A DNA stretch of 5,788 nucleotides from Comamonadaceae bacterium (GCA_947454695.1 CANGMW010000172.1:1-5788); one strand, 5' to 3'. Counted from the stretch's first letter, positions 1-5,788 are shown. Numbers and translations are program-made. Notes: generated by a model not told the origin, from the sequence alone.

Positions 1-23
1 AAAACAGGGCGTCACGGGCAGGG

Positions 24-44
24 TTTGTAGAATGGATTATCCAT
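24..44. promoter_or_regulatory. AT-rich patch with inverted repeat, candidate promoter region of the amgK operon
   Basis: This is the only AT-rich stretch in the leading non-coding bases. It contains TAGAAT (28-33), a 5/6 match to a sigma-70 -10 box on the + strand. It also holds ATGGAT-T-ATCCAT (32-44), a perfect 6-bp inverted repeat around one base. Read on the - strand, bases 41-36 give GATAAT, also 5/6 to a -10 box, so a divergent promoter is possible. No good -35 box is seen at 16-18 bp spacing for either direction. The - strand frame starting at 44 stops after ten codons, so any divergent gene would begin left of the window. The promoter reading is inference from position and composition. 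Confidence 0.25.
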
Positions 45-64
45 GAGCACCATTGATCTGCGCC

Positions 65-68
65 AAGG
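65..68 (+). promoter_or_regulatory. Probable ribosome binding site of amgK
   Basis: AAGG lies 11 bases before the ATG at 80, within usual spacing for a weak Shine-Dalgarno. It supports the ATG at 80 over the in-frame TTG at 53, which would add nine residues (M-I-C-A-K-A-P-H-P) not typical of the family and has no purine-rich site ahead of it. Confidence 0.4.
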
Positions 69-79
69 CGCCACACCCC

Positions 80-1141
80 ATGTCTGAAGCCCCCGTTGTC
101 TGGCCCTCTGCGGCGCGTGAAAGCGCCTTTGAACACTGGTTTGCTGCGCTGCAAGCGCCTCAGCAACTCAAGCGCAACACCTTGCGCGCAGCGTCCAGTG
201 ACGCGAGCTTTCGTCGCTACCTGCGCGTCGATGCCGCGCAGGGCACGCGCATCATCATGGATGCGCCCCCGGACAAGGAAAATTGCCAGCCTTTTGTGCA
301 GGTTGCTCAGCTGATGAAGTCCGCCGGCTTGAATGTGCCCGAGATTCTGGCCTGGGACGAGACACAAGGCTTCATGCTGCTCACCGATCTGGGCGCCAAA
401 ACCATGATGCAACTCATGGACCGTGAGCAGCCTCAGGCCAACCAGGCGCGCTACCTGCAAGCGGTTGACGCCCTGATCGCCTGGCAACTGGCTTCCCGAC
501 CGGACGTGCTGCCACCCTATGACGCGGCCCTGCTGCAACGCGAACTGTCACTCTTTCCCGATTGGTATTTGACACAGCACCGCGGGGTCACGCTCAGCAC
601 CGAGCAAGGCCGCACCCTGGATGAGGCCTTCACATGCATCATTGAACAGAACCTGCGCTGGCCCTCGGTGTATGTGCACCGTGACTTCATGCCGCGCAAT
701 TTGATGGTGCCGGATGACGCTGGCGCAAACGGCCTTGGCGTGTTGGATTTTCAAGACGCGGTCTACGGCCCCATCACCTACGACATTGCCAGTTTGATGC
801 GCGATGCGTTTCTGACTTGGGAAGAAGACTTTGTGCTGGACATCACCATCCGCTACTGGCAAAAAGCCCGTGCAGCGGGCTTGCCCGTGGGTGACGATTT
901 CGGCGAGTTCTACCGCGGCGTGGAATGGATGGGCCTGCAGCGCCATCTCAAAGTGGCCGGCATTTTTGCCCGTCTCACTTTGCGGGACGGCAAACCCCAG
1001 TACCTGGCAGATACGCCCCGCTTTATCCAGTACATCCTGGCCACCACCAGCCGCTACCGCGAACTCAAGCCTTTGCAGCGGCTGATTGAATCCATCGAAG
1101 GCACGCCGTCTATCTCCGGCTTTGCCTACGGTCGGATGTAA
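80..1141 (+). CDS. amgK: AmgK-like N-acetylmuramate/N-acetylglucosamine kinase (aminoglycoside phosphotransferase fold)
   Basis: This 353-residue protein belongs to the APH/choline kinase-like fold. Its best match by recall is AmgK, the cytoplasmic anomeric kinase that phosphorylates MurNAc (and GlcNAc) at C1 during peptidoglycan recycling. Visible motifs: S-S-D-A-S-F-R-R-Y at residues 39-47 (the nucleotide-loop region typical of AmgK), hinge L-T-D-L-G at 101-105, catalytic loop H-R-D-F-M-P-R-N-L-M at 200-209 with D202 as probable base and N207 as a metal ligand, and the metal-binding D223-F-Q-D226 followed by Y-G-P-I-T-Y-D. The length is close to the roughly 340 residues I know for AmgK. It is the first gene of the rightward operon; rsmE follows after 19 bp. 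In Pseudomonas the next gene is the uridylyltransferase murU, which is absent here, so the sugar kinase role is inferred from motifs rather than context. True antibiotic phosphotransferases are a much less likely reading. Confidence 0.82.
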   Translation: MSEAPVVWPSAARESAFEHWFAALQAPQQLKRNTLRAASSDASFRRYLRVDAAQGTRIIMDAPPDKENCQPFVQVAQLMKSAGLNVPEILAWDETQGFMLLTDLGAKTMMQLMDREQPQANQARYLQAVDALIAWQLASRPDVLPPYDAALLQRELSLFPDWYLTQHRGVTLSTEQGRTLDEAFTCIIEQNLRWPSVYVHRDFMPRNLMVPDDAGANGLGVLDFQDAVYGPITYDIASLMRDAFLTWEEDFVLDITIRYWQKARAAGLPVGDDFGEFYRGVEWMGLQRHLKVAGIFARLTLRDGKPQYLADTPRFIQYILATTSRYRELKPLQRLIESIEGTPSISGFAYGRM

Positions 1142-1160
1142 GTTTGGTCACGCTTTTTCT

Positions 1161-1901
1161 ATGCCCCGCTTTTACTGTCCCACGGCCCTGATCACGGGCC
1201 AAACCTTGTTATTGCCAGAGGGTGCCTCGCGACATGTGCAGGTGTTGCGAATGCAGCCTGGCGAGGCCATCACCTTGTTCAATGGCGGACCCGGTGTGCC
1301 TAACTCGCCCGGTGGCGAATTTGTGGCCACCATCACGCGCATGGGCCGCAGCGATGTGGAGGTGATGGTGGGCACGCACACCGCCCTCGAGCGCGAAGCC
1401 CCCCTGCAAGTGCATCTGGCACTCGGTGTACCCGCCAACGAGCGTATGGACTGGTTGGTTGAAAAAGCCACCGAACTCGGCGTGGCCAGCATTCAGCCCC
1501 TGACCACGGAGCGCAGCGTGCTCAAACTCAAAGGCGAACGCGCTGAAAAAAAACAGGCCCATTGGCAAGGCGTTGCCATCGCCGCCTGCGAACAAAGTGG
1601 CCGCAACCGGGTACCTTTGGTGTATCCCCTGTTAACCCTGCCGGACTGGCTGCAGGACTGCCCTGTGTCTGCGCGGCTCTTGCTTTCTCTACAACCGGAC
1701 AGTCTGCCTTTGATGACTAAGGCCAGTTCTGCAAAGTCCTCGCCGGTCGTTTTTTTGTCAGGTCCTGAAGGGGGCCTGTCCAGCGCTGAAGAAGCTGCCG
1801 CGCGTGCCCACGGTTTTACCCCGGTGAGCTTAGGTGCTCGCACTTTGCGCGCCGAAACCGCACCCTTGGCGGCGCTTGCCGCACTTACACTGGTTGCATG
1901 A
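1161..1901 (+). CDS. rsmE: 16S rRNA (uracil(1498)-N(3))-methyltransferase RsmE
   Basis: RsmE uses S-adenosylmethionine to methylate N3 of U1498 in 16S rRNA of the assembled 30S subunit. The 246-residue protein has the family's normal length and layout. An N-terminal PUA-like domain starts M-P-R-F-Y. The SPOUT (trefoil-knot) methyltransferase domain carries K-A-T-E-L-G-V at 102-108, E-Q-S-G-R-N-R at 144-150, the SAM-site loop G-P-E-G-G at 201-205 and the knot motif L-G-A-R-T-L-R-A-E-T-A at 224-234. The ATG at 1161 is chosen because M-P-R-F is the conserved family start; the frame is open further upstream but only from a TTG inside amgK. The start has no visible Shine-Dalgarno; the bases before it are pyrimidine-rich (C-T-T-T-T-T-C-T). 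The N-terminal domain appears to carry a Gly/Pro-rich loop of several extra residues around 43-50. The stop overlaps the next gene by 4 bp (ATGA). Confidence 0.95.
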   Translation: MPRFYCPTALITGQTLLLPEGASRHVQVLRMQPGEAITLFNGGPGVPNSPGGEFVATITRMGRSDVEVMVGTHTALEREAPLQVHLALGVPANERMDWLVEKATELGVASIQPLTTERSVLKLKGERAEKKQAHWQGVAIAACEQSGRNRVPLVYPLLTLPDWLQDCPVSARLLLSLQPDSLPLMTKASSAKSSPVVFLSGPEGGLSSAEEAAARAHGFTPVSLGARTLRAETAPLAALAALTLVA

Positions 1902-3073
1902 ACCCATCGCTTGCACTGCTCTCGGTCTGTCAGGGCCTGTTTCTGACCAACAACATCGTCTTCATCGCCATCAATGGCTTGGTGGGTTTGACTCTGGCAC
2001 CACGGGGTTGGATGGCCACGCTGCCGGTCATGGGTTATGTGGTGGGCGGCGCTTTGAGCACAGGACTGGTTGCTCGCACGCAAGCGCGCTTCGGACGGCG
2101 GGTGTCATTTCAGCTGGGCCTGCTGGTGGCGCTGGTATCTGCCTTGCTCTGTGCCTACGCTGTTTTGCACCACAACTTTTGGCTCTTGGTAGCCGGCACG
2201 GTGGTTGCGGGTTACTACAGCGCCAACGGACAGCTCTACCGTTTTGCCGCAGCGGAGTTGGTCGCGGCCGATGCGCGTGAAAAAGCGGTGTCCATGGTGC
2301 TTGCCGGCGGTTTGATCGGTGCGGTGATCGGCCCTTCGCTGGCCATCCGAACCCGCACCTTGCTGGAGACCCCTTTCATGGGGGCCTATTTGGCGCTGGC
2401 GCTGGTGTCGCTCTTGGCCATGCTGCTGATGGCATGGATTCGTTTCCCGGCAACACCTGCAGCGACCAAAACCAGCGGCCCCGCGCGAAGCACCTTGCAA
2501 ATTTTGCAGCAGCCCTTGTTCTTCGTGGCGGTGGTGGGCGCGGCGCTCGGCTACGGGGTGATGAACCTGCTCATGGCGGCCACGCCTTTGGCCATGCAAG
2601 TCTGTGGTTTCGCGTTTGACGATGCGGCCCTGGTGTTGCAATGGCATGTGATTGGCATGTTTGCACCTGGCTTTTTTACCGGTCATCTCATCCAACGTTT
2701 TGGCGTGCTGCCGATCATGGCCACGGGTGTGGTGCTCAACGCCTTGTGCATCGCCATCGCCTTATGGGGCGTTGACTTGCAAGAATTTCTGGTGGCGCTG
2801 TTCCTCCTGGGTGTCGGCTGGAATTTTTTATTCACCGGCAGCACCACGCTCGCCATGCAGGCCTATCGACCTGAAGAAAAAGACCGGGCCCAGGCGACGA
2901 TCAATTTCTGCGTGTTCGCTGTCATGGCCATCACGTCGTTTGCATCCGGCGCCTTGGTCACCACGCAAGGTTGGCATTGGCTGAACATCGGCTCCATCGT
3001 GCCCGTGCTGCTCACGGCCATCGCCTTGGCTTGGCTGATCTGGCATCGCCGCGAAAGTACTTCTCTGGGTTGA
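1898..3073 (+). CDS. MFS transporter, 12 predicted membrane helices, substrate unknown
   Basis: This 391-residue, strongly hydrophobic protein has twelve plausible helices at about 4-30, 38-59, 69-90, 93-115, 129-150, 159-180, 206-233, 246-265, 270-290, 297-319, 334-355 and 362-383, with a short central loop (about 181-205). This is the major facilitator pattern of an inner-membrane transporter. The TM2-TM3 loop reads A-R-T-Q-A-R-F-G-R-R (59-68), a form of motif A whose aspartate is replaced by A63; the matching second-half site G-H-L-I-Q-R-F-G (262-269) has Q266. The segment G-W-N-F-L-F-T-G-S-T-T-L (307-318) followed by Y-R-P-E-E-K-D-R-A-Q resembles a proteobacterial MFS group I know only as uncharacterised. 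The ATG overlaps the rsmE stop (ATGA) with no Shine-Dalgarno, which suggests coupled translation. Helix 1 starts within a few residues of this ATG, supporting the start. Efflux or uptake cannot be decided from sequence. Confidence 0.85.
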   Translation: MNPSLALLSVCQGLFLTNNIVFIAINGLVGLTLAPRGWMATLPVMGYVVGGALSTGLVARTQARFGRRVSFQLGLLVALVSALLCAYAVLHHNFWLLVAGTVVAGYYSANGQLYRFAAAELVAADAREKAVSMVLAGGLIGAVIGPSLAIRTRTLLETPFMGAYLALALVSLLAMLLMAWIRFPATPAATKTSGPARSTLQILQQPLFFVAVVGAALGYGVMNLLMAATPLAMQVCGFAFDDAALVLQWHVIGMFAPGFFTGHLIQRFGVLPIMATGVVLNALCIAIALWGVDLQEFLVALFLLGVGWNFLFTGSTTLAMQAYRPEEKDRAQATINFCVFAVMAITSFASGALVTTQGWHWLNIGSIVPVLLTAIALAWLIWHRRESTSLG

Positions 3074-3076
3074 ACC

Positions 3077-4393
3077 ATGTCCTCCTTTGTTCAAGCGCCC
3101 GCTGATCACGCTAAGGCTTACCGCAAGGTGGCCCTGGCTGCATGCTTTGGCACCTTCATCGAGTGGTATGACTTTCTGACCTTCGCCACCTTGGCGGTGC
3201 ATTTTGCAGTCTTGTTTTTCCCGTCCGATGACCCTGTGGCCGCGCTCTTGTACAGCCTGGCCACTTTCGGCATGGGCATGGTGGTGCGACCGCTTGGCGC
3301 TATTTTGTTTGGCTCATTGGGCGACCGCTTTGGGCGTCGGGTGGTGTTTGTTGCCACCATCGGCATCATGGGCTTAGCCACCTTTGGTGTGGGCTTGTTG
3401 CCCACCCATGCGCAGTGGGGCTGGGTCGCCACGGCGCTCTTGTTGATGCTTCGCTTGGTTCAGGGCCTGGCCATGGGCGGCGAAATCGGCGGAGCCAATG
3501 TTTACCTGGCCGAGCATGCCAGCCCCGAACACCGCGGCGCACAAACCAGCGTGTTGCAGTGGATGGGGGGGCTGGGCATTCTGGCGTCCACCTTGCAGCT
3601 GGTGATCTTGCAGGCCTGCTTAAGCGACGCTGACTTCAAGGCTTGGGGCTGGCGCATTCCTTTTTGGCTCTCGGCGGTTTTGCTGCTGGCCAGTATGCGG
3701 GCGCGTCTGGCCCTGCATGAGTCGCCGGTGTTTGAGCGTTTGCGTCAACAGCAACAGGTCACGCCTACCCCCTTGCGTGACTGTTTGCGCGACCGCCCGA
3801 CCCTGGGCCGCATGGCCTTGCTGTTTTTCTGTGTGTCGGCTGGCGGTGGTGTGCTGTTTTTTTGTTCACAAGTCTACGCGCCCATCTATCTCAAGACCGT
3901 TGTCCAGATGTCTGCGGTCACGGCTGGCTGGGTCACCCTGAGCGCAACGCTTTGCCTGTTTCCGCTCACCTACCTGTGCGGGCGCTGGTCGGATCGCTGG
4001 GGACGCCGGCCTCTGGTGCTTGGCGGCTTGGCTTTGGGTGCAGCGTCTATCCTGCCGGTGTACGCGGCCTTGCCTTTGGTGGCGCAGCAGCCGCTGTGGG
4101 TGTTTTTGCTTTTGCTCTTGCCGGTCGTGGCCGTGGCGCTGGTCACCGGCCCGCAAACCGCCTTGCTGTCGGAATTGTTCAGCGCACGCACGCGTTACAC
4201 CGCGGTGGGCCTACCGCATAACCTGGCCGCCGGCTGGATCGGTGGCTTGTCGCCCTATGTGGTGGCGCTGATTGCGCAGAAATACGGCTCGGTGCTCTTG
4301 GGCCTGCTCTACCCCACCGCTTTGCTCGTGCTGGCCTGGGTGGTGGGTTATGTGTGGCTGCCGGAAACGCGCGGGCGCGACTTGCGCAACTGA
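3077..4393 (+). CDS. MFS transporter of the metabolite:H+ symporter (MHS) family
   Basis: This 438-residue inner-membrane protein has the hallmark pattern of MHS symporters (relatives of ShiA, ProP, KgtP and citrate carriers), which import organic acids or osmolytes with protons. Visible motifs in order: F-G-T-F-I-E-W-Y-D-F (24-33) in helix 1, R-P-L-G-A (71-75), intact motif A G-S-L-G-D-R-F-G-R-R (79-88), R-L-V-Q-G-L-A-M-G-G-E (126-136), G-W-R-I-P-F-W-L-S (191-199), an intact second-half motif A G-R-W-S-D-R-W-G-R-R (302-311), and a C-terminal E-T-R-G-R-D-L (430-436). The length is usual for the family. It follows the preceding transporter by 3 bp and ends the operon. The start at 3077 leaves about 16 polar residues before the conserved Y-R-K-V segment, as usual. 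The substrate cannot be assigned: shikimate, 2-oxoglutarate, citrate and betaine carriers share these motifs. It is not a homologous duplicate of its neighbour; the motifs differ. Confidence 0.9.
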   Translation: MSSFVQAPADHAKAYRKVALAACFGTFIEWYDFLTFATLAVHFAVLFFPSDDPVAALLYSLATFGMGMVVRPLGAILFGSLGDRFGRRVVFVATIGIMGLATFGVGLLPTHAQWGWVATALLLMLRLVQGLAMGGEIGGANVYLAEHASPEHRGAQTSVLQWMGGLGILASTLQLVILQACLSDADFKAWGWRIPFWLSAVLLLASMRARLALHESPVFERLRQQQQVTPTPLRDCLRDRPTLGRMALLFFCVSAGGGVLFFCSQVYAPIYLKTVVQMSAVTAGWVTLSATLCLFPLTYLCGRWSDRWGRRPLVLGGLALGAASILPVYAALPLVAQQPLWVFLLLLLPVVAVALVTGPQTALLSELFSARTRYTAVGLPHNLAAGWIGGLSPYVVALIAQKYGSVLLGLLYPTALLVLAWVVGYVWLPETRGRDLRN

Positions 4394-4406
4394 GCGCCGC
4401 AGCGCT
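4393..4406. terminator. Short stem in the convergent gap, weak terminator candidate
   Basis: AGCGC-cgca-GCGCT forms a 5-bp stem with a 4-base loop, beginning on the last base of the MHS transporter stop codon. It lies in the 22-bp gap between the converging rightward operon and metW. Neither strand has a T-run after the stem, so it is not a standard intrinsic terminator. It could aid Rho-dependent or bidirectional termination, or be chance in GC-rich DNA. Confidence 0.18.
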
Positions 4407-4415
4407 GGTGCAGGA

Positions 4416-4997
4416 TCAGGCTGAAAATTTCACCACCGAGGTGCCTGCAAAGAAATTAGGCGCCATGCGCACCACTCGACCTTGTTGTAAGCCGAAGCTG
4501 TCCAGAATTTTCAAATGGTTGGCCTGAGCCAGTTGGAGCAAATCCGCATGGGTGCCCACGCGGATGTTGGGCGTGTCGTACCATTGGTAAGGCAGCCGCT
4601 TGGTCACCGGCATGCGCCCGAGCAAAACGCTCAAGCGGTTGGGCCAGTGGCCGAAGTTCGGAAAGGCCGCGATGCCCGTGCGGCCCACACGGGCGGTTTC
4701 ACGCAGCACCACTTCGGCATTGCGCAGGTGTTGCAAGGTGTCGATCTGCAACACCACATCAAAACTCTGGTCGCCGAACTGCGACAGGCCGTCGTTCAAG
4801 TTGAGCTGTAAGACGTTGACACCGCGTTGGACGCAGGCCTGTACATTGCGGTCGTCAATTTCTACGCCGTAGCCGCTGCAGCCCCGAGTTTGCTGCAGGT
4901 GCGAGAGCAAGGCGCCGTCGCCGCAGCCCAGATCCAACACCCGCGACCCCTGCGGCACGAGTTGTGCAATCGCCTGCATGGTTAAGGGATCGGTCAT
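4416..4997 (-). CDS. metW: Methionine biosynthesis protein MetW
   Basis: MetW is a small class-I methyltransferase-fold protein that partners MetX in homoserine acylation for methionine synthesis in many proteobacteria; a methyl-transfer reaction of its own has not been established to my knowledge. The 193-residue length fits the family. Visible features: the SAM-type glycine motif V-L-D-L-G-C-G-D-G at 20-28, the acidic end of strand 2 G-V-E-I-D at 44-48, L-Q-H-L-R-N at 88-93, and the MetW signature F-P-N-F-G-H-W at 112-118, then G-R-M-P-V-T and L-P-Y-Q-W-Y-D-T-P-N-I. The C-terminal N-F-F-A-G-T-S-V-V-K-F is also typical. The start ATG overlaps the metX stop by 4 bp (ATGA) and has a good Shine-Dalgarno, so the two are one transcription unit. 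The stop lies 22 bp from the stop of the converging transporter gene. Confidence 0.95.
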   Translation of the reverse strand: MTDPLTMQAIAQLVPQGSRVLDLGCGDGALLSHLQQTRGCSGYGVEIDDRNVQACVQRGVNVLQLNLNDGLSQFGDQSFDVVLQIDTLQHLRNAEVVLRETARVGRTGIAAFPNFGHWPNRLSVLLGRMPVTKRLPYQWYDTPNIRVGTHADLLQLAQANHLKILDSFGLQQGRVVRMAPNFFAGTSVVKFSA

Positions 4998-5788
4998 GAC
5001 AGCGCTCCGTTCACGGTCTGGTCGATGCGCTGGAAGTACGAGCGCACCACGCTCATGTAGCGGGCATCGTCCAACAAGAAAGCGTCGTGCCCATGCGGTG
5101 CATCGATTTCAGCGTAACTCACATCACGCTTGTTGGCCACCAGCGCTTTGACCAGCTCACGGCTTCGCTGCGGGCTGAAGCGCCAGTCGGTGGTGAAACT
5201 CACCAGCAAAAATTTGCACGCGGCCTGTGCAAACGCCCGGCTCAAGTCCCCGCCATGCGATCGGGCCGGGTCAAAATAATCCAGAGCGCGGGTAATGAGC
5301 AAATAGGTATTGGCATCAAAGTACTCGGCGAATTTGTCGCCTTGGTAGCGCAAATAGCTCTCGATTTGAAACTCGATGTCCTGGGTTGTGTAGCGCAAGT
5401 CCACACCTTCGCGCAACTGACGACCGAATTTTTCATTCATCACATCATCACTGAGGTAGGTGATGTGGCCGATCATGCGGGCGATGCGCAAGCCTCGTTT
5501 GGGGATCACATCATGCGCGTAAAAATTGCCGCCATGAAAGTCGGGGTCGGTCACGATGGCGCGGCGCGCCACTTCGTTGAAGGCAATGTTCTCGGCGGTC
5601 AGATTGGGCGCGCTGGCCACGACCACCGCATGTTGCACGCGATGCGGGTGCTGCAAGGTCCACGACAAAGCTTGCATGCCCCCCAAACTGCCCCCCATGA
5701 CCGCCGCTAAGGTCTGAATGCCCAACGCATCAAGCAAGCGTGCTTGGGCATTGACCCAGTCTTCTACCGTGACCACCGGGAAATCGGC
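4994..5788 (-). CDS. metX: Homoserine O-acyltransferase MetX (partial; start lies beyond base 5788)
   Basis: MetX is a cytoplasmic alpha/beta-hydrolase-fold enzyme that transfers an acyl group from acetyl- or succinyl-CoA to homoserine, the committed step to methionine. About 264 C-terminal residues are visible out of a usual 370-380; the frame stays open to the window edge, reading A-D-F-P-V-V-T-V-E-D-W-V, which matches the family interior, so the GTG at 5776 is not a start. The full catalytic triad is present: nucleophile Ser in G-G-S-L-G-G-M-Q (codon 5689-5687), Asp in T-T-D-W-R-F-S (codon 5188-5186) and His in H-G-H-D-A-F-L-L (codon 5089-5087). N-I-A-F-N-E-V-A-R-R-A-I and D-P-D-F are further family landmarks. 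MetX enzymes paired with MetW in Proteobacteria are often O-succinyltransferases, but the acyl donor cannot be settled from this fragment. Promoter and any SAM riboswitch would lie outside the window. Confidence 0.95.
   Translation of the reverse strand, partial: ADFPVVTVEDWVNAQARLLDALGIQTLAAVMGGSLGGMQALSWTLQHPHRVQHAVVVASAPNLTAENIAFNEVARRAIVTDPDFHGGNFYAHDVIPKRGLRIARMIGHITYLSDDVMNEKFGRQLREGVDLRYTTQDIEFQIESYLRYQGDKFAEYFDANTYLLITRALDYFDPARSHGGDLSRAFAQAACKFLLVSFTTDWRFSPQRSRELVKALVANKRDVSYAEIDAPHGHDAFLLDDARYMSVVRSYFQRIDQTVNGALS
5005..5008 (-). promoter_or_regulatory. Shine-Dalgarno site of metW inside the metX 3' end
   Basis: Read on the - strand, GGAG (bases 5008-5005, in the context C-G-G-A-G-C-G) stands 7 bases before the metW ATG at 4997. 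It lies within the last codons of metX. It fixes the metW start and shows that metW can be initiated by ribosomes independently of, or by coupling to, metX translation. Confidence 0.6.

Noticed and set aside
1..79. Riboswitch or structured RNA upstream of amgK
   Set aside because: The stretch is too short and only one small palindrome is seen; no known riboswitch core could be recognised.
80..1141. Aminoglycoside resistance enzyme
   Set aside because: The fold is shared, but the S-S-D-A-S-F-R-R-Y segment, length and housekeeping context fit an AmgK-type sugar kinase. Nothing suggests a resistance cassette or a mobile element.
1493..2083. 196-codon - strand frame spanning rsmE and the first transporter
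   Set aside because: It is antisense to two confidently identified genes, is rich in Ser/Arg/Gln with no domain pattern, and has no credible ribosome binding site that I could see.
2105..2695. 196-codon - strand frame opposite the first transporter
   Set aside because: Its His/Gln/Arg-rich composition is the usual complement of a hydrophobic membrane-protein gene; no domain is recognisable.
5087..5710. 207-codon open frame on the + strand opposite metX
   Set aside because: It lies wholly antisense to a well-conserved metX with its full catalytic triad; the translation shows no recognisable domain, and long antisense frames are expected in GC-rich coding DNA.
5776..5788. GTG at 5776 as the start of metX
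   Set aside because: Codons upstream to the window edge continue the family sequence (A-D-F-P-V), and the protein would be about 115 residues short, so the gene is cut by the window edge.
1..5788. Mobile element, CRISPR array, tRNA, rRNA or defence island
   Set aside because: No transposase or integrase motifs, spaced direct repeats, tRNA-like cloverleaf or terminal inverted repeats were noticed on either strand; base composition looks even throughout.

Overview
The window looks like ordinary chromosomal DNA from a GC-rich betaproteobacterium, most likely Burkholderiales and close to Comamonadaceae (Limnohabitans, Rhodoferax, Polaromonas type). This placement is an inference from the wording of the RsmE, MetW and MetX proteins, the adjacent metX-metW pair and the GC-rich codon use; no rRNA or other taxonomic marker is present. 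Coding density is very high: five complete genes and one cut-off gene fill almost everything after base 80.

Bases 1-79 are the only sizeable non-coding stretch. They hold a small AT-rich patch with a perfect 6-bp inverted repeat and probably the promoter of the rightward operon. Bases 80-4393 (+ strand) carry four closely packed genes. They are an AmgK-like sugar kinase of cell-wall recycling, the 16S rRNA m3U1498 methyltransferase RsmE, a 12-helix MFS transporter of unassigned substrate, and a second MFS transporter of the metabolite:H+ symporter (MHS) type. The gaps are 19 bp, a 4-bp ATGA overlap and 3 bp, so co-transcription is very likely and the last three genes are probably translationally coupled. 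The functions do not form one pathway; this looks like a housekeeping operon with transporters attached.

Bases 4416-5788 (- strand) carry metW and the 3' part of metX, which overlap by 4 bp (ATGA). MetX acylates homoserine in methionine synthesis and MetW is its partner protein. The metX start and any upstream riboswitch lie outside the window. The two transcription units converge on a 22-bp gap with a short stem but no U-tract.

No mobile element, CRISPR array, tRNA, rRNA or defence system is visible, and I found no convincing undescribed system. The points most worth a second look are: amgK is not followed by its usual partner murU; the first transporter has lost the motif-A aspartate in both halves while its neighbour keeps it; three successive genes lack recognisable Shine-Dalgarno sites; and a palindrome with a tiny upstream reading frame sits at the head of the operon.
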